A stretch of DNA of 64,000 bases from an uncultured Rhodospirillaceae bacterium (lineage in GTDB: Bacteria > Pseudomonadota > Alphaproteobacteria > Rhodospirillales > UBA2165), in contig CAJWAR010000006.1 of the NCBI GenBank assembly GCA_913020445.1, forward strand, positions 1 through 64,000, in the 5' to 3' direction. The notes beneath the pieces were generated by a model. The model ran no database searches and had not been told where the DNA came from. It worked only from the letters and a program-made list of their open reading frames with translations. Position numbers and translations under genes: made by a program. Within the stretch, counting starts at the first letter, position 1; the number at the start of each line of letters is the position of its first letter. Of the stretch, positions 31,400 to 42,076 are shown piece by piece.

Positions 31400-32386
31400 A
31401 TGACCATCAAAATAGGCTCAATCGAGCTTGAAAATAACGTCATTTTGGCCCCGATGTCAGGCGTATCTGATATGCCGTATCGCCGGTTGGCCAAGCGTTT
31501 TGGCGCCGGTTTGGTGATTTCCGAGATGATCGCCAGCCAGGCGATGATCTATGCCAATCGTAAAACGATGAAAATGGCGAGCAATTGCGCCGAAGAATTT
31601 CCGATGGCAGTGCAACTTGCCGGTTGCGAGCCGGATCTTATGGCTGAGGCAGCGCGTCTCAATGCCGACCGGGGAGCGGCGATTATCGACATCAATATGG
31701 GCTGCCCGGTCAAAAAAGTGACCAAAGGTCATGCCGGTTCCGCGTTGATGAAAGATGAGAAACTGGCGGGTCAGATTATCGATGCCGTGGTAAAGGCCGT
31801 CGATTTGCCGGTCACCTTGAAAATGCGCACTGGTTGGGATGAGCAAAATCGAAATGCGCCAACTTTAGCTAAAATCGCCGAAGATGCCGGTATTCAGATG
31901 CTTACAGTCCATGGCCGGACACGCAACCAACTCTATAACGGCTCAGCGGACTGGCGCTTTATCAGTAAAGTCAAAGCAGCCGTCAGCATTCCCGTGATTG
32001 GCAATGGAGACGTCACGGAGATCGAAGACGCATCGGATTTGCTTGAGCAATCCGGCGCTGATGGCGTCATGATTGGCCGGGGGACCTATGGGCGGCCCTG
32101 GTTTATCGGCCAGGTTGTTCACTATTTAAAAACGGGTGAGCGTTTACCTGATCCCGATCTCGGCATTCAATTTAGAATAGTGACCGCACATTATGACGAA
32201 ATGCTGAGCCACTACGGCGCTGAACGAGGGCTTAGAACCGCCCGCAAACATATCGGCTGGTATAGTAAAGGTCTGCCGGGATCGGCAGAATTCCGCGGTA
32301 AATTTAATAGCATTGATACTGTAGATGACGCCAAGGCAGCGCTCGATAATTTTTACCGGCCCTTGCTCGAACGCCAAGCCGCTTAG
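31400..32386 (+). CDS. dusB: tRNA-dihydrouridine synthase DusB
   Basis: [69 protein letters not shown]. Confidence 0.95.
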   Translation: MTIKIGSIELENNVILAPMSGVSDMPYRRLAKRFGAGLVISEMIASQAMIYANRKTMKMASNCAEEFPMAVQLAGCEPDLMAEAARLNADRGAAIIDINMGCPVKKVTKGHAGSALMKDEKLAGQIIDAVVKAVDLPVTLKMRTGWDEQNRNAPTLAKIAEDAGIQMLTVHGRTRNQLYNGSADWRFISKVKAAVSIPVIGNGDVTEIEDASDLLEQSGADGVMIGRGTYGRPWFIGQVVHYLKTGERLPDPDLGIQFRIVTAHYDEMLSHYGAERGLRTARKHIGWYSKGLPGSAEFRGKFNSIDTVDDAKAALDNFYRPLLERQAA

Positions 32387-32408
32387 CCTGAAATTTTGAA
32401 AAGAGATC

Positions 32409-33512
32409 ATGATGCCCCTTAACGGAAATGCTCTCGATACCAACACGGAGAACATTTTAAACGCTCTCGATTCTACTGTTGTAGTGATCGATGACAGCGG
32501 CTGCATTGACTATCTCAACAGTGCCGGTGAGCAATTTTTTGCCGCTAGCCTGGCGCAATTGAAGGGCCACAGCATCGACGAATTGCTGCCGCCGGATAGC
32601 CCGTTAACGACATTAATCAAACAAGTTCAAGCAACCGGCAGCGGTGTCTCGGACTATGGCTTAACCCTTGATACGCCGCGCATTGCCAAACAATTGGTCA
32701 ATGTCCAGGTAACCCCACTGATTGATCAGCCGGGGTGCGCCATATTGACGATTTTTGAACGTTCTATCGCTGATAAAATTGACCGGCAATTAACCCATCG
32801 AAATGCTGCCCGCTCAATCACCGCCATGGCGGCGATGCTGGCCCATGAAGTAAAAAATCCTTTATCCGGAATTCGCGGCGCTGCCCAATTGTTGGAGCAG
32901 GGCATGGATCAAGCGGATCGAGAATTAACCCGCCTGATTTGCGATGAAACCGACCGCATTTGTGCTCTGGTTGATCGCATGGAAGTGTTTTCGGACCGCC
33001 GCCCCTTGGACCGGGCGCCGGTGAACGCCCATAAAGTGTTAGAACGCGTCCGCCAAATTGCGCAAAATGGCTTTGCTAAAAAAATCCGAATAACTGAAGA
33101 ATATGACCCATCTTTGCCGTATATCGACGGCAATCACGATCAATTGGTGCAAATTTTCCTGAATTTAGTGAAAAATGCGGCGGAAGCGGTGAACTCCTCA
33201 AACGGCGAGATAGTTTTAAAAACGGCCTATCAGCATAGTGTTCGTTTCGCCGTTCCCGGCAGCACGTCGCGCACCCATCTGCCGCTTGTCATCAGCGTGC
33301 AAGATAACGGCGATGGCATTCCAGCAGACCTGCAAGACCACCTTTTTGATGCTTTTGTGACGTCAAAACCAAAAGGTTCCGGGCTCGGTTTGGCCCTGGT
33401 TGCGAAGATGGTGGACGATCATGGCGGCGTTATTGAATTCGACAGTCAACCTGGGAAAACAATATTTCGCGTCATATTACCGATGTCGACCGAGACACGG
33501 GCGCTGGATTAA
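32409..33512 (+). CDS. ntrB: Nitrogen regulation histidine kinase NtrB
   Basis: PAS + MLAHEVKNPLSGIRGAAQLLEQ + HATPase (NLVKNAAEAV); adjacent to ntrC. Confidence 0.95.
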   Translation: MMPLNGNALDTNTENILNALDSTVVVIDDSGCIDYLNSAGEQFFAASLAQLKGHSIDELLPPDSPLTTLIKQVQATGSGVSDYGLTLDTPRIAKQLVNVQVTPLIDQPGCAILTIFERSIADKIDRQLTHRNAARSITAMAAMLAHEVKNPLSGIRGAAQLLEQGMDQADRELTRLICDETDRICALVDRMEVFSDRRPLDRAPVNAHKVLERVRQIAQNGFAKKIRITEEYDPSLPYIDGNHDQLVQIFLNLVKNAAEAVNSSNGEIVLKTAYQHSVRFAVPGSTSRTHLPLVISVQDNGDGIPADLQDHLFDAFVTSKPKGSGLGLALVAKMVDDHGGVIEFDSQPGKTIFRVILPMSTETRALD

Positions 33513-33527
33513 TGAGGAGAACGCACT

Positions 33528-34967
33528 TTGAGTAATGCAACAGTCTTAATCGCGGATGATGACGGCGCCATACGCACGGTCCTCAATCAAGCCCTCGGTC
33601 GTGCTGGGTATGATGTTAGAACCACCAGCAATGCAGCGACTTTGTGGAAATGGGTAAGCGAAGGCGAGGGTAATCTCGTTATTACCGATGTGGTCATGCC
33701 AGATGAAAATGGTCTCGATCTATTGCCGCGCATCAAGAAAATCCGCCCCGAGCTTCGTGTCATTGTTATGAGTGCTCAAAATACTTTGATGACGGCCGTT
33801 AACGCGACGCAACGCGGCGCTTTTGAATATTTACCTAAACCGTTTGATCTAAACGAGCTTCTCAACGTCGTCGAACGCGCCTTACAAGCAACGCAAGAGA
33901 ACTCAGGGCGACCGCATTTCGATGATGACGATGATGAAATTCTGCCACTTATCGGGCGATCTCCCGCCATGCAGGAAGTCTACCGCACCTTGGCCCGCCT
34001 GATGGCAACCGATCTGACCGTGCTTATTACTGGTGATTCTGGGACCGGTAAGGAACTCGCCGCCCGCGCACTCCACGACTATGGCACCCGGAAAAACTTT
34101 CCTTTCGTGGCGATAAACATGGCGGCTATTCCCCGTGAATTGATTGAAAGTGAATTGTTTGGTCATGAGAAGGGGGCCTTTACTGGCGCAACCGCCCGCT
34201 CAACTGGCCGCTTTCAACAGGCTGAAGGCGGCACTTTATTCCTCGATGAAATAGGCGACATGCCGGCGGAAGCGCAAACCAGACTTTTACGCGTGTTGCA
34301 GGAAGGTGAATATACAACAGTTGGAGGCAAAACAGCTATTCGCACGGACGTTCGCATCGTTGCTGCTACGCATCGGGATTTAACTCAGCTTATCCGCCAA
34401 GGACTGTTCCGCGAGGATCTTTATTATCGGCTAAACGTCGTACCGATCCGAATGCCGCCACTCAAAGAAAGGCGCGACGATATACCCGAGCTGGTTAAGC
34501 ATTTTCTGTCGCAATCAGCCGAGGAGGGACTGCCCTGGAAGATCGTCGATGCCCAGGCCCTCGAACGATTGCAATCCTACCCGTGGCCGGGAAATGTCCG
34601 TGAGCTGGAAAACTTAGTCCGGCGGCTGGCGGCGCTATATTCGCAAGAAACCATCGGCATTGATGTTATCGAAGCAGAGCTGTCTGAAGCCGGACCACCG
34701 GTTGGTGAAGAACGCAAAAGCAATGGCATCGGCGAAGCTGTTGAAGGCCATCTCAAAGATTATTTTTCCGCTCACGGCAGCGATCTGCCACCGGCGGGAC
34801 TATATGAACGAATATTGAAAGAGGTTGAACGCCCGCTAATCGCGCTTACCTTGGGGGCAACACGCGGCAACCAGTTGAAAGCAGCGGATTTGTTAGGCCT
34901 CAACCGCAATACCTTACGCAAAAAGATCAGGGACTTGAATATTCCAGTAACGCGAACACCTAAATAA
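33528..34967 (+). CDS. ntrC: Nitrogen regulation response regulator NtrC
   Basis: Receiver, [28 protein letters not shown], Fis-type HTH ([23 protein letters not shown]). Confidence 0.97.
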   Translation: MSNATVLIADDDGAIRTVLNQALGRAGYDVRTTSNAATLWKWVSEGEGNLVITDVVMPDENGLDLLPRIKKIRPELRVIVMSAQNTLMTAVNATQRGAFEYLPKPFDLNELLNVVERALQATQENSGRPHFDDDDDEILPLIGRSPAMQEVYRTLARLMATDLTVLITGDSGTGKELAARALHDYGTRKNFPFVAINMAAIPRELIESELFGHEKGAFTGATARSTGRFQQAEGGTLFLDEIGDMPAEAQTRLLRVLQEGEYTTVGGKTAIRTDVRIVAATHRDLTQLIRQGLFREDLYYRLNVVPIRMPPLKERRDDIPELVKHFLSQSAEEGLPWKIVDAQALERLQSYPWPGNVRELENLVRRLAALYSQETIGIDVIEAELSEAGPPVGEERKSNGIGEAVEGHLKDYFSAHGSDLPPAGLYERILKEVERPLIALTLGATRGNQLKAADLLGLNRNTLRKKIRDLNIPVTRTPK

Positions 34968-35033
34968 GTTGTTAGCGATCAATGGTGTAAGATTCAAATT
35001 AGAGTGTGGAATTTAGCAATCGGTTTTAAATAG

Positions 35034-37256
35034 ATGAGCGAGCAAATAGCCAATCTTGGGACCACCGGCAATTACCAAACCTTGCGTAGTTTGGTGAAAC
35101 GGTTGCGTTTGACCCGCATTCTGGTGGTTATAATATCTACGGCGTTACTCGTTTCTGGTCTTGCGACCGTCTCCGTATTGGCTGATTTTTCGCCGCTGGA
35201 TTCCAACCTCACAACTGTTATCGCGCTTTTAAATCTTGATTTGGTACTCGCACTTTCGCTCGGCGCTTTGTTAGCAAGGCGTTTGGTTGGTGCTTGGATA
35301 ACCAAAAAATATGGCTTGGCAGGCTCCCGCTTGCATATGAAAATGGTTGTCTCATTCGGGCTCGTGGCAATCATTCCAGCGCTTCTGGTTGTGGTTTTTC
35401 TCGGATTGTTTCTAAACTTCGGTATGGAAACCTGGTTCAGCGACCGGGTGAGAACAGCCGTGAATGCTTCAACTGTCGTCGCCCAATCGTATCTTCGCGA
35501 ACACCAAAAAAATATTCGCGGCGTTGCCTTGGCGATGGCCAACGACATAAATCGAGTGGCGCCTCGATTACGTCAAAATCCGCGCCTTTTTGCCGAGATC
35601 GTTACCGCATTCGCCAATGTCCGTGATCTCTCTGAAGCAATTGTCCTCAACAGCAGTGGCCGCACCTTGGCGCGCTCGCAATTAAGTTTTTCATTGGGCT
35701 TTAATTTCGCCTCTGGTGATTTATTGAAGGGTGTTTTGAGCAGTCGCCCGGGCGAAGTATTCATCATCGAAAATCGCAATGATAATAGCGTGCGCGCCGG
35801 CGTAAAACTTGAAGCCTTCGTTGATGCTTATTTGTTGATCGGTCGCTTTATCGATGCCCAGGTATTGGAGCATGTATCGCAAACCACCGGCGCCGCAAAC
35901 CAATACGCCTTACTGGAAAAAAGCCGCGATAACCTGCAAATCAAATTTCTCTTTGTCTTTGCGCTCGTCGCCTTTTTACTTTTACTCGCCGCGATTTGGA
36001 TTGGCTGGTCAATCGCGTCTACGATTTCAACCCCGATCGGCGGGCTGATCGACGCGGCAGACCGCGTGCGCCAAGGTGATCTATCGGTCCGGGTGAACAC
36101 CGAAAACACCAAAGACCGGGACGAAGTTGGTATTTTGAGCCGGTCGTTCAACCGTATGACGGAGCAACTAGACAGTCAGCAACAAGGACTGATTGAAGCC
36201 AACCGCCAATTAGATGAGCGCCGCCGCTTTACCGAAGTTGTGCTCTCGGGCGTATCAGCCGGTGTCATTGGGCTCGACCGGGAGGGCCGGATACATTTAT
36301 CCAATCGATCAGCAGCTGAATTATTGTCGATAGACCTTGAGAAATTTATCGAAGAGCCGCTGGGTAATTGTATTCCAGAAATGGCTACATTACTCGATCA
36401 GGTCATCTCAAATCCCAATCGCAATGCCCAAGGTCAAATCAAAGTCGCGCGTGATGGGCGTCAGAGAATACTTATTGTATCTGTCGCGGCGGAAACAATT
36501 GCGCAAGAAATTATCGGTTACGTGGTGACTTTCGACGATGTCTCAGAACTATTGTCGGCGCAACGAAAAGCGGCGTGGGCTGATGTCGCCCGCCGCATCG
36601 CGCATGAGATAAAAAATCCACTCACGCCGATCCAACTTTCGGCCGAGCGTTTAAAGCGAAAATATAAAGATGAAATAAAATCAGATCCGGAAACATTTTT
36701 TATGTGTACGGATACCATCGTGCGCCAAGTCGAGGATATTGGCCGTATGGTTGATGAATTTTCTTCCTTCGCACGGATGCCGCAACCAGAACTTAAAGAC
36801 GTTAATATTAGTGATCTCTGCAATCAGAGTTTGTTTTTGGAGCGCAATCGTTACCCGGACATCCACTATGAAATAATCACGCCGATTGACCCTGTTATGG
36901 TGAGTGTGGATCGCCAACAGATAAGCCGGACCCTTACAAATGTACTTAAAAATGCTGCTGAATCAATTGCCGCAGGTGTCGCGAATGGCGTAGATGCCTC
37001 AGGACGAATTAACCTGTCGCTTGATAAAAGGGATGACCTAATCTCGGTAATTATTTCTGATAACGGTAAGGGTTTTCCTGAAGATTTGCTGGATCGGATT
37101 ACGGAGCCTTATGTAACAACCCGGGATCGGGGCACCGGATTGGGACTAGCAATTGCGACAAAAATCATGGAAGATCACAACGGTGAAATTTTACTGCGCA
37201 ATTTAGACACGGGTGGGGCTCAAGTTACTCTTATTTTCAGAGAAACTTCTGGCTAA
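35034..37256 (+). CDS. ntrY: Sensor histidine kinase NtrY
   Basis: TM, HAMP, PAS, RRIAHEIKNPLTPIQLSAERLKRKY, HATPase. Confidence 0.95.
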   Translation: MSEQIANLGTTGNYQTLRSLVKRLRLTRILVVIISTALLVSGLATVSVLADFSPLDSNLTTVIALLNLDLVLALSLGALLARRLVGAWITKKYGLAGSRLHMKMVVSFGLVAIIPALLVVVFLGLFLNFGMETWFSDRVRTAVNASTVVAQSYLREHQKNIRGVALAMANDINRVAPRLRQNPRLFAEIVTAFANVRDLSEAIVLNSSGRTLARSQLSFSLGFNFASGDLLKGVLSSRPGEVFIIENRNDNSVRAGVKLEAFVDAYLLIGRFIDAQVLEHVSQTTGAANQYALLEKSRDNLQIKFLFVFALVAFLLLLAAIWIGWSIASTISTPIGGLIDAADRVRQGDLSVRVNTENTKDRDEVGILSRSFNRMTEQLDSQQQGLIEANRQLDERRRFTEVVLSGVSAGVIGLDREGRIHLSNRSAAELLSIDLEKFIEEPLGNCIPEMATLLDQVISNPNRNAQGQIKVARDGRQRILIVSVAAETIAQEIIGYVVTFDDVSELLSAQRKAAWADVARRIAHEIKNPLTPIQLSAERLKRKYKDEIKSDPETFFMCTDTIVRQVEDIGRMVDEFSSFARMPQPELKDVNISDLCNQSLFLERNRYPDIHYEIITPIDPVMVSVDRQQISRTLTNVLKNAAESIAAGVANGVDASGRINLSLDKRDDLISVIISDNGKGFPEDLLDRITEPYVTTRDRGTGLGLAIATKIMEDHNGEILLRNLDTGGAQVTLIFRETSG

Positions 37257-37326
37257 AAATAGTCGTTCATAATGAACATCGAGAATTCATTTCAAATGTT
37301 ACAACAATCGAGTTTTAAGTAAGCTC

Positions 37327-38730
37327 ATGGCGCACGATATTTTAATCGTCGATGACGAAGCGGATATCCGCATGCTCACGGCTGGCGTGCTGGAGGATGA
37401 GGGCCACGAAACTCGTGAAGCTCATAACAGCACTGCCGCGCTCGCGGCGATTGAAGCGCGCCGGCCCAATCTGGTGCTCCTTGATATCTGGCTCGAAGGC
37501 AGTCAACTCGACGGCATGGAAATATTAGAAACCGTCTGTACAGTTCATCCGGAAGTGCCGGTCGTCATGATGAGCGGGCACGGTAATATAGAAACCGCAG
37601 TTTCGGCGATTAATCTCGGCGCTTATGATTTTATTGAAAAACCGTTTACCTCTGATCGCATGATCCTCGTCGTCAACCGGGCGATTGAGAACGCCCGCTT
37701 AAAACGCGAAAATGAAGAGCTGAGAAGGCGCGCCGGCGGTGAAGTCGATCTAATTGGCGATTCAAATCCGATCAGTCAGTTGCGCCAGTCGATTGATCGC
37801 GTTGCCAGCGCCAATAGCCGCGTCCTTATCACCGGCCCGGCGGGATCAGGTAAGGATGTCGTCGCCCATTTGCTGCATAAAAATTCCACCCGATCTAGTG
37901 GGCCGTTTATTTCGCTAAATTGCGCAACCATGCAACCGGATAATTTTGAGATCAGCCTATTTGGTGTTGAAACGACGAACGATGGCCGCAGCCCGAGAGA
38001 GATCGGCACCTTTGAGCAAGCTCATAACGGTACGCTTTTTCTCGATGAAGTGGCTGACATGCCGCTGGAAACTCAAGGTAAAATCGTCCGCGTGTTGCAG
38101 GAACAAACCTTTCAGCGGGTTGGCGGGGCGACCCGTATAGATGTCGATGTCCGTGTTATTGCGGCGTCGTCCAAAGACCTCTCCGAAGAGATGAACGAGG
38201 GCAGGTTTCGGGAAGATTTATTTTATCGCCTGAGCGTGGTGCCGATTGAGATTCCGCCGCTCCGTGACTACCGGGAAGACATTCCGTCGCTGGTAAAATT
38301 TTTTATGACGCAAATGGCGCAAGCAACCGGGCGCCCATCGCGCGATTTCTCTGAAGAGGCCATTGCCACTTTGCAGGCCTATGCCTGGCCCGGCAATGTT
38401 CGCGAGTTGCGCAATGTTGTGGAACGTGTGCTCATTATGGCGCCGGGCGATGCCAGCGAAGCTATTAGATCAGAAATGATACCGGTAGAAATCACCTCAT
38501 TGGGTCAACAATCTGATTCTGGATTGGATAGTACTGAGTTTATGGGTCTGCCATTACGAGAAGCACGTGAAATTTTTGAACGCGAGTATCTTGGCGCGCA
38601 AGTAAGCAGGTTTGGCGGTAATATCTCAAAAACCGCCTCATTTGTTGGTATGGAGCGCTCCGCACTTCACCGCAAACTTAAATCGCTTGGTCTCCAATCG
38701 GATGATCGCGCCCGAGCCGCTAATGATTAG
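37327..38730 (+). CDS. ntrX: Response regulator NtrX (sigma54-activator-like)
   Basis: ILIVDDEADIRMLTAGVLEDEGHETREA, LLDIWLEGSQLDGMEIL; AAA+ domain without GAFTGA. Confidence 0.94.
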   Translation: MAHDILIVDDEADIRMLTAGVLEDEGHETREAHNSTAALAAIEARRPNLVLLDIWLEGSQLDGMEILETVCTVHPEVPVVMMSGHGNIETAVSAINLGAYDFIEKPFTSDRMILVVNRAIENARLKRENEELRRRAGGEVDLIGDSNPISQLRQSIDRVASANSRVLITGPAGSGKDVVAHLLHKNSTRSSGPFISLNCATMQPDNFEISLFGVETTNDGRSPREIGTFEQAHNGTLFLDEVADMPLETQGKIVRVLQEQTFQRVGGATRIDVDVRVIAASSKDLSEEMNEGRFREDLFYRLSVVPIEIPPLRDYREDIPSLVKFFMTQMAQATGRPSRDFSEEAIATLQAYAWPGNVRELRNVVERVLIMAPGDASEAIRSEMIPVEITSLGQQSDSGLDSTEFMGLPLREAREIFEREYLGAQVSRFGGNISKTASFVGMERSALHRKLKSLGLQSDDRARAAND

Positions 38731-38792
38731 ACCGGCGGGTATCTGAAATTCCTTCATTTTTTATTTAACTGTTTTGTTATAATGGAAAAATT

Positions 38793-40169
38793 ATGAAAGT
38801 AATTATCTGCGGCGCTGGGCAAGTTGGTTTCAATATTGCCCGTTATTTGGCTCAAGAAGACAATGAAGTCACTGTCATCGACCAATCCGCTGAACTCACG
38901 CGAAAAATCAGTGACACTTTAGATGTTAAAGCGATCCATGGCTTGGCCTCGCATCCCAACGTGCTGGCTCAAGCCGGCGCGGCAGATGCCGATATGTTGA
39001 TAGCCGTTACGCAAGCCGACGAAGTCAATATGGTGGCCTGTCAGGTTGCCCACTCGCTGTTTGAAGTGACAACAAAGATCGCCCGCATTCGCCAGCAAGG
39101 TTATCTCGAAGACAAATGGGCTAATCTTTATTCACGTGATCATATGCCGATTGACGTGGTGATTTCTCCCGAATTAGAAGTTGCCAGAGCGGTCGCCCGG
39201 CGCCTCCAGGTTCCCGGCGCCTTCGATATGATTTCCCTGGTCGACGGCAAGGTGAAATTGACCGGGGTGAGGTGCGGTGATGACTGCCCGGTCGTTAATA
39301 CACCGCTACGCCAGCTGACCCAATTATTTCCTGATCTGAACGTCACGATTGTAGGTATTGTGCGGGACAACACGCCGATCATTCCGGCGGCTGATGACCA
39401 CATGCTGCCGGGTGATGAAGTTTATTTTGTTGCCGATAGCGCCCATGTTGAGCGCGCCATGGCGGTCTTTGGTCATGAAGAATCCGAAGCCCGCCGCATG
39501 GTAATATTTGGCGGCGGTAATATTGGTGAATTCTTAGCCGGCGAGATTGAAACCAATCATCCATCGGTAAATCTGAAAGTCGTCGAAAACGGTAAATCCC
39601 GGGCCGAGCAGGTCGCGCGCTCGCTAAAACGTTCGGTCGTGTTGCAAGGTTCGGTTCTCGACACCGAGATTCTAGAGGAAGCCAACGTCAGCTCAGCAGA
39701 GGCCGTCGTCGCCGTCACCAATGATGATGAAACGAATATCCTCGCCTCTTTACTTGCTAAGAGTATGGGCGCCCAGCGCGCGATTACCTTGATCAATAGC
39801 GCGACCTATATGCCGCTGACACCGTCGCTCGGCATTGATGTCGTTGTCAGCCCCCGCAATATTACGGTTTCGACGATCCTCCAGCATGTCCGGCGCGGAC
39901 GTATCCATTCGGTGCACACCATCCGCGACGGCTTTGGCGAAATCATTGAAGCGGAAGCGATGGAAACCTCCAATTTGGTCGGCGTTCCTTTGAAAGAGAC
40001 CGAACTTCCCGACAATGTCTTAGTTGGCGCAATCGTGCGTGATGACGAAGTGATCGTGCCCCGTAGCGATACCATTATTCAAGTCAATGACAGGGTAGTG
40101 CTGTTTGCCGCCGCCGAATCCGTTCGCGAGGTTGAGAAAATGTTTTCTGTTCGTCTCGAATACTTCTAG
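38793..40169 (+). CDS. trkA: Trk system potassium transport peripheral protein TrkA
   Basis: MKVIICGAGQVGFNIARYLAQEDNEVTVID; two RCK-type repeats. Confidence 0.95.
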   Translation: MKVIICGAGQVGFNIARYLAQEDNEVTVIDQSAELTRKISDTLDVKAIHGLASHPNVLAQAGAADADMLIAVTQADEVNMVACQVAHSLFEVTTKIARIRQQGYLEDKWANLYSRDHMPIDVVISPELEVARAVARRLQVPGAFDMISLVDGKVKLTGVRCGDDCPVVNTPLRQLTQLFPDLNVTIVGIVRDNTPIIPAADDHMLPGDEVYFVADSAHVERAMAVFGHEESEARRMVIFGGGNIGEFLAGEIETNHPSVNLKVVENGKSRAEQVARSLKRSVVLQGSVLDTEILEEANVSSAEAVVAVTNDDETNILASLLAKSMGAQRAITLINSATYMPLTPSLGIDVVVSPRNITVSTILQHVRRGRIHSVHTIRDGFGEIIEAEAMETSNLVGVPLKETELPDNVLVGAIVRDDEVIVPRSDTIIQVNDRVVLFAAAESVREVEKMFSVRLEYF

Positions 40170-40178
40170 AAGATCACC

Positions 40179-41033
40179 ATGCCGAGAGTTGCATATGTCA
40201 ACGGACGTTACCTGCCGCACCGGCAAGCCAGCATCCATATCGAGGATCGCGGCTTTCAATTCGCCGACGGCGTCTATGAAGTCATCGCCATCACCGATGG
40301 AAAATTGGTCGACATTAAACCCCATTTAGACCGGCTCAATCGCTCCTTAGGTGAATTAAATATAGCTTGGCCGGTAACCCGGCGCGCCTTCGGCCTAATT
40401 TTAGGCGAAGTCATTCGGCGCAACCGGGTCAGCAATGGCAGCATTTATTTGCAGATCACCCGCGGTGTTGCGCCACGTGATTTTGCCTATCCGGAAGGCT
40501 TGCAGCCAAGTCTGGTGATTTATGCCAGAAGCACGAAGAAGGCTTCTGTCGCAACGGCGAGCCAAGGACATGCCGTTGTATCTCAGCCTGACATTCGTTG
40601 GAAGCGTTGTGACATTAAGACAGTTTCGCTGCTGCCGGCAGTTTTGGCGAAACAGGCTGCAGCCGAGGAAGGCGTAGCCGATGCTTGGTTTGTTGATGAA
40701 GACGGTATCATTACCGAAGGTACGTCTTCAAATGCCTGGATAGTTACACCGAAAAAAGAAATTATTACGCGGCAAACTGATAATCTTATTCTCTCCGGTA
40801 TAACGCGCCAGACCATTTTGAAATTAGCCTCGGGGGCGGGACTAACATTTACCGAACGGCCTTTTTCGCTAGAAGAAGCGAAACAAGCCACTGAAGCTTT
40901 TACGTCCAGCTCCACGGCATTGGTTAAACCCGTCATCGAAATTGATGGTACGCCAGTCGGCGACGGCCAGGCCGGGTCAATTACCCGTCAATTAATCGAG
41001 CATTATTTAAATTATATGGATAACCCGTCTTGA
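40179..41033 (+). CDS. dat: D-amino acid aminotransferase (class IV)
   Basis: SIHIEDRGFQFADGVYEVI, DIKTVSLLPAVLAKQ, EGTSSNAWIV. Confidence 0.88.
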   Translation: MPRVAYVNGRYLPHRQASIHIEDRGFQFADGVYEVIAITDGKLVDIKPHLDRLNRSLGELNIAWPVTRRAFGLILGEVIRRNRVSNGSIYLQITRGVAPRDFAYPEGLQPSLVIYARSTKKASVATASQGHAVVSQPDIRWKRCDIKTVSLLPAVLAKQAAAEEGVADAWFVDEDGIITEGTSSNAWIVTPKKEIITRQTDNLILSGITRQTILKLASGAGLTFTERPFSLEEAKQATEAFTSSSTALVKPVIEIDGTPVGDGQAGSITRQLIEHYLNYMDNPS

Positions 41034-41704
41034 CCGAGCAGGTAGAGTTTCCCGAAGCTATCATTTTTGATTGGGATGATACCCTGGCCACGAACTGGCA
41101 ATCCATTCACGAGGCGCTAAATGCGACCTTGGCAGCGATGGATCATGAGCCGTGGTCTATTGAAAAAACCCGCGCCAATGTCCGGCGCTCCATGCGCGAA
41201 AGTTTTCCCGAAATGTTCGGTGATCAATGGGAGGAGGCGGCAGACATTTTTTACGACCATATTCGATCCAAGCATCTCGAAACTTTGGTCAGTTTGGAAT
41301 TTGCCACGGAACTTTTGGAGCAAATAGCGGCTGCGGGAGTAATGCTTGGCATTGTCAGCAACAAAACCGGTTATCTGCTGCGTGCCGAGTGCGATCATCT
41401 TGGCTGGACCGGGTATTTCACCAATATTGTTGGCGCTCAAGATGCTGTGAAAGATAAACCCGCACCCGATCCAATTTTTCTCTGCCTTGAAGACACGGGG
41501 ATAAAACCGAGCCGGCATACGTGGTATGTCGGCGACGCACCGACGGATTTAGAATGTGCCCATAACGCCGGTATTACAGCCGTGTTGATCAAAGATTCGG
41601 CAATCACGTCTGACTACGAGCGTTTTCCGCCTCATCATCACTTCGAAAACCTCAACAAAATGGCGATTTTCCTTAGCAATATGAAACAAAACCTTTCAAA
41701 GTGA
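41030..41704 (+). CDS. HAD family hydrolase (phosphoglycolate phosphatase-like)
   Basis: IFDWDDTLATNW, GIVSNKTGYLLR, DKPAPDPIF, YVGDAPTDLECAHNAG. Confidence 0.9.
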   Translation: MTEQVEFPEAIIFDWDDTLATNWQSIHEALNATLAAMDHEPWSIEKTRANVRRSMRESFPEMFGDQWEEAADIFYDHIRSKHLETLVSLEFATELLEQIAAAGVMLGIVSNKTGYLLRAECDHLGWTGYFTNIVGAQDAVKDKPAPDPIFLCLEDTGIKPSRHTWYVGDAPTDLECAHNAGITAVLIKDSAITSDYERFPPHHHFENLNKMAIFLSNMKQNLSK

Positions 41705-41794
41705 TTGGAGCCGTGTAATATGCTCTGCGGAAGGGCGGTTAAACGAACCTCCAATAAAACTAAATAAAACAGTCAAAAAAAGGGGGATATACCC

Positions 41795-42064
41795 ATGGCT
41801 GAAAAATCGCAAAATGTTCAAGACGTATTTCTGAATCACGTTCGCAAAAGTAAAAATCCTGTCACTGTATTTTTAGTTAATGGCGTAAAGCTTCAAGGTA
41901 TTATCACGTGGTTTGATAATTTCTCGGTATTGTTGCGTCGGGATGGCCACACCCAACTGGTCTACAAGCATGCAATTTCCACCGTGATGCCATCAGGTCC
42001 GGTTCAGCTTTTTGAACCTGAAACCAAGGACATCGATGAAGAAGCCAGCGCCGAGGCCGAGTAG
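41795..42064 (+). CDS. hfq: RNA chaperone Hfq
   Basis: [58 protein letters not shown]. Confidence 0.98.
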   Translation: MAEKSQNVQDVFLNHVRKSKNPVTVFLVNGVKLQGIITWFDNFSVLLRRDGHTQLVYKHAISTVMPSGPVQLFEPETKDIDEEASAEAE

Positions 42065-42076
42065 CTCGGAACTATT

